NCBI GenBank assembly: GCA_964443805.1
Contig: CAYUEQ010000053.1
Coordinates: forward strand, 1-5,405
From: CAYUEQ01 sp964443805
Lineage (GTDB): Bacteria; Bacillota_I; Bacilli_A; RF39; UBA660
Direction: 5' to 3'
DNA: 5,405 nucleotides
In this document: piece after piece, positions 1 through 4,967 of the stretch
Layout: each line of letters starts with the position of its first letter
How positions within the stretch are numbered: position 1 is the first letter of the stretch
Notes under the pieces: generated by a model
The model's input: only the letters and a program-made list of their open reading frames with translations
What the model was told of the DNA's origin: nothing
The model's database searches: none
Made by a program: the position numbers and the translations under genes

Positions 1-42
1 TGCTACTATAATTGTTGTTAATACTACTTTTTTATGCTTCAT
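1..42 (-). CDS. N-terminal fragment of an exported or membrane protein (cut by window edge)
   Basis: Only the first 14 codons are visible: MKHKKVVLTTIIVA, running off the left edge in frame. The start is an ATG at 42-40, preceded six bases upstream by a strong Shine-Dalgarno AAAGGAG (55-49), so this is very likely a real gene. A basic N-terminus (K, H, K, K) followed by a hydrophobic run is the pattern of a signal peptide or signal anchor. The product is therefore probably secreted, a lipoprotein or membrane-bound. It starts 61 bases after the mtaB stop codon with no obvious terminator between, so it may be co-transcribed with mtaB. No family can be named from so short a piece. Confidence 0.7.
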   Translation of the reverse strand, partial: MKHKKVVLTTIIVA

Positions 43-48
43 AGGCTG

Positions 49-55
49 CTCCTTT
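49..55 (-). promoter_or_regulatory. Ribosome binding site of the left-edge gene
   Basis: The minus strand reads AAAGGAG, six bases before the ATG at 42-40. It is the main evidence that a gene begins at the left edge, since the coding part in view is only 14 codons. Confidence 0.75.
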
Positions 56-103
56 CTCAAGTTTTATCTTCTGTATTAATATTACCATTTTTGATGAAGT
101 TAT

Positions 104-1375
104 TCAAGTTTGTTTAATACCAATAATTTCATTATTAATATTTATTTCTATTATTTTAATTTTATAAAAAGTGTTTTTTTCTAACTTGTTTTGGATCTTG
201 ATTTTTAGATAATTACTAGTATGACCTATACTACAATTATCTTTAATTTCTTCTATCAATACTTCAACTTCTTGATTAAAAAATTTATTATAGTAATTGG
301 TTTCTAATTCTTGCGACAAATTAGTTAAAATAGAAGACCTTTCTTTTTTTACATTTCCTTTTAAATGTCCTGGTAATTTTTCTGCTCCAGTTGTCTTTCT
401 TATCGAATAAGGAAAAACATGGATTTTACTAAATTTTATTTCTTTAATAAATTTAATTGTCTCGGTAAAGTATTCTTCACTTTCTCCAGGAAAACCTACT
501 ATAACATCTGTAGTTAAACTTATATTAGGTCGAACCTCTCTTATTTTATCTACAATGATTTTAAATTCATTTAAATTGTATTTACGATTCATTAGTTTTA
601 GTATTGTTTCGCTACCTGATTGTAACGGAATATGTAAATGATCACATATTTTATTATTTGTTTTTAATTCATTCAAGAATTTATCATCTATTTCTGTTAT
701 TTCAATACTAGATATTCTAATTCTTCTTAAATTAGGTAGTTTTGATATTTCTTTAACTAAATCAGTTAATGTTTTACCATTATCTAAATAGTTTCCAGTA
801 TGAATTCCAGTTAAAACAATTTCTTGATGCCCATTTTCAACTAAGGTTTTTATTTCTAGTAAACATTTATTAAAATCTTTACTTCTTGAGTTTCCTCTTA
901 GATATGGAATTATACAATATGTACAATAATTATCACAACCATCTTGAACTTTTACAAATGCTCTAGTTTTATTTTTATATTTATCTATTGTCATATCTTC
1001 AAAGTCTTTTATTTTTTCATCATAAAATTTAACTATTTGTTTTCTATCTTCAATATAGTTTTTTATATAATCAATTAATTTACTTTTATCTTTATTACCT
1101 ATTAAGATATCGATATCGATATCTTCATAGATATTCTGATGATTTTCACTCATACAACCACATACTACAATAATTGCATCTTTATTTTCTTTTTTACTTT
1201 TTCTAATTAGTTTTCTACTTTTAGAATCTGCATTATTAGTTACTGAACAAGTATTAATAATAACTATATCTGCTCTATCACTTTCAATAAAATTATTATT
1301 TAACATTTTTTCTTTGATTAATTCACTTTCGTATATGTTAACTTTACAACCTAATGTAATAATTTTAAATGTCAT
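104..1375 (-). CDS. mtaB: tRNA (N(6)-L-threonylcarbamoyladenosine(37)-C(2))-methylthiotransferase MtaB
   Basis: Cytoplasmic radical-SAM methylthiotransferase. It converts t6A to ms2t6A at position 37 of ANN-decoding tRNAs, notably tRNA-Lys(UUU), which stabilises decoding. Three parts are visible in 423 residues, close to the usual length. An N-terminal UPF0004 domain (about 1-100) has the three auxiliary 4Fe-4S cysteines C10 (TLGCKVN), C43 (INTCSVT) and C74 (CGCMSE). A radical-SAM core (about 135-350) has CxxxCxxC at C147/C151/C154 and the family motif HIPLQSGS. A C-terminal TRAM-like RNA-binding segment follows (about 363-423). The TLGCKVN start and domain order match MtaB (YqeV type) better than MiaB or RimO. 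The ATG directly follows an in-frame TAG, so the start cannot lie further upstream; a modest GGAAAG lies ten bases before it. The stop codon is TGA. In B. subtilis mtaB lies a few genes after dnaJ, and that neighbourhood is kept here. Confidence 0.93.
   Translation of the reverse strand: MTFKIITLGCKVNIYESELIKEKMLNNNFIESDRADIVIINTCSVTNNADSKSRKLIRKSKKENKDAIIVVCGCMSENHQNIYEDIDIDILIGNKDKSKLIDYIKNYIEDRKQIVKFYDEKIKDFEDMTIDKYKNKTRAFVKVQDGCDNYCTYCIIPYLRGNSRSKDFNKCLLEIKTLVENGHQEIVLTGIHTGNYLDNGKTLTDLVKEISKLPNLRRIRISSIEITEIDDKFLNELKTNNKICDHLHIPLQSGSETILKLMNRKYNLNEFKIIVDKIREVRPNISLTTDVIVGFPGESEEYFTETIKFIKEIKFSKIHVFPYSIRKTTGAEKLPGHLKGNVKKERSSILTNLSQELETNYYNKFFNQEVEVLIEEIKDNCSIGHTSNYLKIKIQNKLEKNTFYKIKIIEININNEIIGIKQT
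1104..1125. repeat. 22-bp perfect palindrome made of three tandem GATATC units
   Basis: Three head-to-tail GATATC hexamers (1106-1123) are flanked by AA and TT, giving a 22-base sequence identical to its own reverse complement with no spacer. It lies inside mtaB and encodes the alternating Asp-Ile stretch (EDIDIDI, about residues 84-90) just before the LIGN motif. It may be only a short in-frame hexamer expansion. Confidence 0.85.
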
Positions 1376-1395
1376 CTAATCACATCTTTCCATAT

Positions 1396-1434
1396 TAAAA
1401 CCTAAATCAAAAGCCATATCAGATTTAGGTTTTA
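1396..1434 (-). terminator. Hairpin between the membrane protein gene and mtaB (terminator or attenuator)
   Basis: The arms 1396-1408 and 1422-1434 are perfectly complementary over 13 bp (TAAAACCTAAATC with GATTTAGGTTTTA), around a 13-base loop. The hairpin starts a few bases after the stop codon of the 155-residue gene and ends a few bases before the mtaB ribosome binding region. On the minus strand the U-tract is only the four U's within the arm followed by AAUAU, so termination may be partial and mtaB may be reached by read-through. On the plus strand the T-tract is longer, but no plus-strand gene needs it. Confidence 0.6.
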
Positions 1435-1440
1435 TGTTTT

Positions 1441-1908
1441 TTATTTGTTTTTTAATGTTTTTAAATATTCTAAATACTTCTCTTCTTTATTATATTTACG
1501 CAAGTTTTCATCTTCAATATGTACTGCTTTTTTTATTTTTTTAATTTGTATCTCTGGGTCAGTTTCATATTCTTCATCATATTCTAAATGAAATTCACCA
1601 GTATTTGCTAATAATTCATCATAACTAATTATAGCTTGTTCTTCTTGACTTCGTTCATAATTATTATTGTTTTGAATATTTAAATTTTCATATTCATCTT
1701 CAATTTGTTTAGTTATTTCTCCAATATCAAAATCTTTTTGATCAGAATTTTTTTCTTCTTCTACTACTATTTCACTTTTATTTAACTTTATAACATAAAT
1801 AATCATTATAAAAGTTATTATTAATAATATAACTAATGAAAAGAATGCTATATCAATCCATCTAATAGTTTTTAAAAGATCAAAAATATCAACAAATAAA
1901 TTTTTCAT
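1441..1908 (-). CDS. Hypothetical small membrane-anchored acidic protein (155 aa)
   Basis: I do not recognise a named family. The protein has a short amphipathic N-terminus, one hydrophobic segment at about residues 19-41 (IDIAFFSLVILLIITFIMII, then YVIK) and a long, highly charged C-terminal part. K13 and R16 precede the membrane segment and K41 and K44 follow it, so topology is not decided by charge; a cytoplasmic acidic tail is a guess. The tail is rich in Glu, Asp and Asn, with an Asn run at about 80-83. An ordered-looking motif, AIISYDELL (about 92-100), sits before a very acidic stretch and a basic end (KKIKKAVHIEDENLRKYNK). Low complexity suggests a largely disordered tail with short docking motifs. 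The ATG has an in-frame TGA two codons upstream. AAAAGGAA at 1928-1921 is its likely ribosome binding site, with long spacing of about 13 bases. It has its own probable promoter and a hairpin after it. It sits where prmA and rsmE lie in B. subtilis, but shows no methyltransferase features. Confidence 0.8.
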   Translation of the reverse strand: MKNLFVDIFDLLKTIRWIDIAFFSLVILLIITFIMIIYVIKLNKSEIVVEEEKNSDQKDFDIGEITKQIEDEYENLNIQNNNNYERSQEEQAIISYDELLANTGEFHLEYDEEYETDPEIQIKKIKKAVHIEDENLRKYNKEEKYLEYLKTLKNK

Positions 1909-1938
1909 CCAAAATCACGATTCCTTTTATTAATTTTA

Positions 1939-1947
1939 ATTCTATCA
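1939..1947 (-). promoter_or_regulatory. Probable extended -10 promoter for the membrane protein gene
   Basis: The minus strand reads TGATAGAAT. This is an extended -10 TGN (1947-1945) joined to TAGAAT (1944-1939), which differs from TATAAT at one position. The hexamer 17 bases upstream (TTTCTA) is a poor -35, as is common when a TGN is present. Transcription would begin near 1932, just upstream of the AAAAGGAA ribosome binding site and about 24 bases before the ATG at 1908. Its position right after the dnaJ terminator supports a new unit starting here. In DNA this A+T-rich, chance -10 matches are frequent. Confidence 0.45.
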
Positions 1948-1982
1948 TAATTTAATATAAATAGAAAGAAGATTTAGTAAGT

Positions 1983-2029
1983 AAAAAAGAATTTGAAATT
2001 GTTTTTACAAATGTTTTTCAAATTCTTTT
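1983..2029 (-). terminator. Rho-independent terminator of the dnaJ unit, overlapping the dnaJ 3' end
   Basis: The minus strand carries AAAAGAATTTGAAA (2029-2016) and its perfect 14-base complement (1998-1985), followed by a run giving six U's (1988-1983). Inside the 17-base loop a second small stem, TTGT with ACAA (2010-2007 and 2002-1999), can stack with a five-base bulge. The 5' arm is coding: it spells the KEFEK codons near the end of DnaJ, and the TAA stop (2007-2005) lies in the loop region. The stem has only two G-C pairs, so it may be leaky. Confidence 0.65.
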
Positions 2030-3123
2030 ATTTCTTTTTCACCACTTAACTTTGTTTTTTCTAATTGTTTAAGGATTTTCTTTTGTTCTCTTGATAATTT
2101 AGATGGTGTGATAACTTTAATTGTTACATACATATCTCCTTTACCAAATAAACTTGAGTCATTAATACCTTTACCTTTGACTTTATATAAGTCCCCACTA
2201 TTTGTTCCTTCTTTAATATCTAGTGTTATATTTCCGTGGATAGTTGGAATTTCTTTTTTAACACCTAATGCAGCATCAGTAAATGTAATTGGAACTTCTA
2301 GATATATATCATTGGCATCACGTTCGAAGATAGGATGTGGTTTAACTTTAAATTCAATATAGATATCACCATTTGGTCCACCATTTCTACCTGCTTGACC
2401 TTTTCCTGTTAGTTTTAATTGAGAACCATTATCAACACCTGCTGGTACTTTTATAACTATATCTTTATTATTTCTTTGTTGTCCTTTACCTTTACATTCA
2501 TTACAAGTAGTTTTATAAGTTGAACCTTTACCGTTACATGTTGGACATGTAGTTTCAGTTTGGAAGGCCCCAAATAGAGTATTCTGTTGGCTGACAACTC
2601 TTCCTGCACCATTACAAGTTTTACATTGTTCTTCATCAAATCCACCGTGTCCACTACATTTTTCACATGTTTCATCAAGGTTTAGATTTAAAGTTTTATC
2701 TACTCCAAAAGCTGCTTCTTCAAATGTTAATTCAACTCTTACTAACGAATCAGGGCCTTTAGTTTTTTGGTTTCCTCGAGAAGATGTTCTTCCCCCAAAT
2801 CCAAATGATGATCCAAAAATATCTCCTAGGATATCACTTAAATCAACATCATCAAATGATGAGAATCCACCAAAACCTTGGAACCCTCCTGCACCACCTG
2901 CATTAGAGAATGCATCATGACCAAATCGGTCATATTGCTCTTTCTTTTGTTGATCTGATAGTACTGAATAAGCTTCACCTAATTCTTTAAATTTAGCTTC
3001 ATCGCCAGTATCTTTGTTATCTGGATGGAGTTCTTTTGCTTTTTTTCTAAAAGCAGATTTTATTTCGGCATCAGTAGCACCTTTTTGGACTCCCAATATT
3101 TCATAATAATCTTTTTTTGACAT
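2005..3123 (-). CDS. dnaJ: Chaperone protein DnaJ (Hsp40, type I)
   Basis: Co-chaperone that delivers unfolded substrates to DnaK and stimulates its ATPase in the cytoplasm. All type I parts are present in 372 residues, the usual length. The J-domain (1-70) has HPD at 33-35. The Gly/Phe-rich linker (about 71-116) contains the DILGDIFG element. The zinc-binding region has four intact CxxCxGxG repeats (C153/C156, C167/C170, C193/C196, C207/C210). The substrate-binding C-terminal beta domains follow, with PAGVDNG and HPIFERDANDIY signatures. The ATG shares one base with the pepF stop (TAATG) and is preceded by a perfect AAGGAGGTGA, so translation is probably coupled to pepF. A terminator overlaps the last codons, making dnaJ the final gene of the chaperone unit. 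It is presumably controlled by whatever acts upstream of dnaK, outside the window. Confidence 0.97.
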   Translation of the reverse strand: MSKKDYYEILGVQKGATDAEIKSAFRKKAKELHPDNKDTGDEAKFKELGEAYSVLSDQQKKEQYDRFGHDAFSNAGGAGGFQGFGGFSSFDDVDLSDILGDIFGSSFGFGGRTSSRGNQKTKGPDSLVRVELTFEEAAFGVDKTLNLNLDETCEKCSGHGGFDEEQCKTCNGAGRVVSQQNTLFGAFQTETTCPTCNGKGSTYKTTCNECKGKGQQRNNKDIVIKVPAGVDNGSQLKLTGKGQAGRNGGPNGDIYIEFKVKPHPIFERDANDIYLEVPITFTDAALGVKKEIPTIHGNITLDIKEGTNSGDLYKVKGKGINDSSLFGKGDMYVTIKVITPSKLSREQKKILKQLEKTKLSGEKEIKEFEKHL

Positions 3124-4916
3124 TAGTCACCTCCTTGTAAGTTTATTTTTTTAATAAGCATTTCAAGTTCATTTAGTTTATCTTCAAACATATTAAATGC
3201 TTTTTCAATGGAATGTGTTTTAGTTAAATCAACATTAACTAATTTTAATGTATCAAGTGGATATTTACTACTTCCACTTGCTAAGAAGTTCATATATTTA
3301 TCATTTATATCTTTTTCTTCATTTAGGATATCACTTGCAATTGATAGAGCTGATGCTAAACCAGTTGCATATTTATAGACATAAAACGAAGTATAGAAAT
3401 GAGGTATTCTCATCCATTCATATTTTATATAATCATGCATTAAAACATTTTTACCAAAATATTTTTTGTTTAAATCTAAATACATATTTGATAATAATTC
3501 TTCAGTTAAAGGAATATCTTTTTCATGGGCTTCATGAGCTATTTTTTCAAATTCAGCAAACATAACTTGACGATACATAGTTGCTCTAAATTTTTCAATA
3601 AAATCTAGTAAGTATTTAATTTTTTCTTCATCATTTTTTGCATGTTTGATTAAATATTCTGATAGTAACACCTCATTAACAGTAGATGCTACTTCTGCTA
3701 AAAAGATTGGATAATTATTATACACAGTACTTTGATTATGATCAGAATAATATGTATGCATTGCATGACCAAGTTCATGAGCCGTTGTAGAAACATCATC
3801 AGTTTTATTGTTATAGTTTAAGGAAACATAAGGTAATTTATAAGGACCCCACTGATATGCACCACTTCTTTTGCCTTCATTAGGATAGATATCTATCCAT
3901 TTTTCTTGGTACGCTTTTTGTAAATCATCAATATACTTTTCTCCTAATGGTTTTAAAGATTCATTAATAATATCTTTAGCATCATTAAATTCTATTTTCT
4001 CATTAATTTCAAATTTAGGTTCTGCATAAACATCATAGATATGCATTTTATTAAGATTTAACAATTCTTTTTTTAGATTCATATATTTATGTAGTAAATG
4101 TAAATTATTATGAGTTGAACTAATCAAATTATTATAAACATCTGTAGTTACATTATCAGCATATAAGCTTTTTTCTAAAGAATTATTATATCCTCTTATC
4201 TTAGCAAAGAATGCATTTTCTTTAACATTACTGGCATATAGTGCTGCAAGAGTATTCTTTTTACCTTTATAGTAATCATGCATTTTAATCATTGCTCTTT
4301 TACGAAGAGGACGATTATAACTTCTTATATAATCTGCAAACAATTGATTATTAAACTTATGTTTTTTACCATCTTCATCTTTAATATAACCTAAATCGAT
4401 ATCAGCATTATCGTATTTAGAGAATGCTTCGCTACCAACACCCATTACATTACTAGCAGAAGATAATAATTTTTCTTCTTTTTCAGATAATGTATATTTT
4501 TGATAACGATACATTTTTTCTAACATAAATTCATATTCTTTTAATTCATCATTTAAAAGATTCTTATAATCTTTTTTTAACATTTCTGGTGCCACAAATG
4601 ATAAATCAACCGATATTTTTTCAGCAAGTTGTTCTATTTTTAAACGAAGTATATCATTTTCATTATTAGTCATATCTTGATAATAAAGTAAATGAGCATA
4701 AATATATAATCTACCTAATAAATTATCTATTTCTTGTTCCAAGGTTAAAACATTTAATAGGTTAGTTGAATTATCCATTACTTTACCTTCATATGACATT
4801 AATTCTTTTGTTTTTTCATGTATTAATTCATATTCATTATCAAAGTCTTTCTTAGTTTTATATATTCTAGTTAAATCCCATGTATCATCTTTATTTATTT
4901 TTTCTCTTGGTACCAT
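3123..4916 (-). CDS. pepF: Oligoendopeptidase F (family M3B zinc metallopeptidase)
   Basis: Cytoplasmic zinc peptidase that cuts short peptides, typically of about 7 to 17 residues in studied PepF enzymes, and helps recycle peptides from uptake or protein turnover. The 597 residues match the family length. The N-terminus (DTWDLTRIYKT) is typical of PepF. An alpha-helical N-terminal domain (about 1-200) precedes the M3 catalytic domain (about 205-590). The zinc site HELGH is at 380-384 in TTAHELGHAMHTYYS. E408 in FLAEVAST is the likely third ligand. Downstream are the usual FRATMYRQVMFAEFE and YKYATGLASA blocks. There is no signal peptide. The ATG has AAGGAG six bases upstream. pepF lies 51 bases after dnaK and overlaps dnaJ by one base, so it appears to be a true member of the chaperone operon. 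That is not its place in the well-known Bacillus operon. It may degrade peptides released after chaperone-assisted proteolysis, but this is inference. Confidence 0.95.
   Translation of the reverse strand: MVPREKINKDDTWDLTRIYKTKKDFDNEYELIHEKTKELMSYEGKVMDNSTNLLNVLTLEQEIDNLLGRLYIYAHLLYYQDMTNNENDILRLKIEQLAEKISVDLSFVAPEMLKKDYKNLLNDELKEYEFMLEKMYRYQKYTLSEKEEKLLSSASNVMGVGSEAFSKYDNADIDLGYIKDEDGKKHKFNNQLFADYIRSYNRPLRKRAMIKMHDYYKGKKNTLAALYASNVKENAFFAKIRGYNNSLEKSLYADNVTTDVYNNLISSTHNNLHLLHKYMNLKKELLNLNKMHIYDVYAEPKFEINEKIEFNDAKDIINESLKPLGEKYIDDLQKAYQEKWIDIYPNEGKRSGAYQWGPYKLPYVSLNYNNKTDDVSTTAHELGHAMHTYYSDHNQSTVYNNYPIFLAEVASTVNEVLLSEYLIKHAKNDEEKIKYLLDFIEKFRATMYRQVMFAEFEKIAHEAHEKDIPLTEELLSNMYLDLNKKYFGKNVLMHDYIKYEWMRIPHFYTSFYVYKYATGLASALSIASDILNEEKDINDKYMNFLASGSSKYPLDTLKLVNVDLTKTHSIEKAFNMFEDKLNELEMLIKKINLQGGD
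3127..3136 (-). promoter_or_regulatory. Perfect Shine-Dalgarno of dnaJ inside the pepF coding end
   Basis: The minus strand reads AAGGAGGTGA, complementary over ten bases to the usual 16S anti-Shine-Dalgarno. The GGAGG core is six bases before the dnaJ ATG. The same bases encode the last PepF residues Q-G-G-D, so the C-terminus of PepF is partly dictated by the dnaJ start signal. Confidence 0.9.
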
Positions 4917-4922
4917 GCCTTA

Positions 4923-4928
4923 CTCCTT
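4923..4928 (-). promoter_or_regulatory. Ribosome binding site of pepF
   Basis: The minus strand reads AAGGAG with a six-base spacer before the ATG at 4916. It confirms the start ahead of the typical PepF N-terminus and lies just beyond the dnaK-pepF hairpin. Confidence 0.85.
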
Positions 4929-4938
4929 AACTTAAATT

Positions 4939-4962
4939 AAGCTCTAGCTTTAACTAGAGCTT
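4939..4962 (-). terminator. Hairpin between dnaK and pepF (possible attenuator or mRNA processing element)
   Basis: Perfect 9-bp arms AAGCTCTAG and CTAGAGCTT (4962-4954 and 4947-4939 on the minus strand) surround a six-base loop. The hairpin begins five bases after the dnaK stop. What follows on the minus strand, TTAATTTAAG after the arm start, is not a clean U-tract, so full termination is unlikely. The likelier roles are partial attenuation, making pepF-dnaJ less abundant than dnaK, or a 3' stability/processing structure for dnaK mRNA. I see no convincing promoter for pepF in the 51-base gap. Confidence 0.55.
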
Positions 4963-4967
4963 TAAAT

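Noticed and set aside
61..103. Weak TGG-TAATAT extended -10 upstream of the left-edge gene
   Set aside because: The hexamer matches the consensus at only four positions with no -35, which is expected by chance in such A+T-rich DNA.
2108..2362. Plus-strand open frame of 84 codons antisense to the dnaJ C-terminal domain
   Set aside because: It lies wholly within a confidently identified gene on the other strand, has no clear ribosome binding site and yields no recognisable domain.
2457..2678. Minus-strand open frame of 73 codons overlapping the DnaJ zinc-binding region in another frame
   Set aside because: Its Cys/Val-rich translation is a frame-shifted reading of the CxxCxGxG repeats; the main frame is intact.
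3248..3565. Plus-strand open frame of 105 codons antisense to pepF
   Set aside because: It is antisense to a conserved catalytic domain, and its Tyr/His/Leu-rich product is typical of reverse reading of an A+T-rich gene.
4917..4967. CIRCE operator or separate heat-shock promoter before pepF
   Set aside because: The inverted repeat here is 9-6-9 with AAGCTCTAG arms, not the TTAGCACTC-N9-GAGTGCTAA of CIRCE, and no convincing -35/-10 pair fits the gap.
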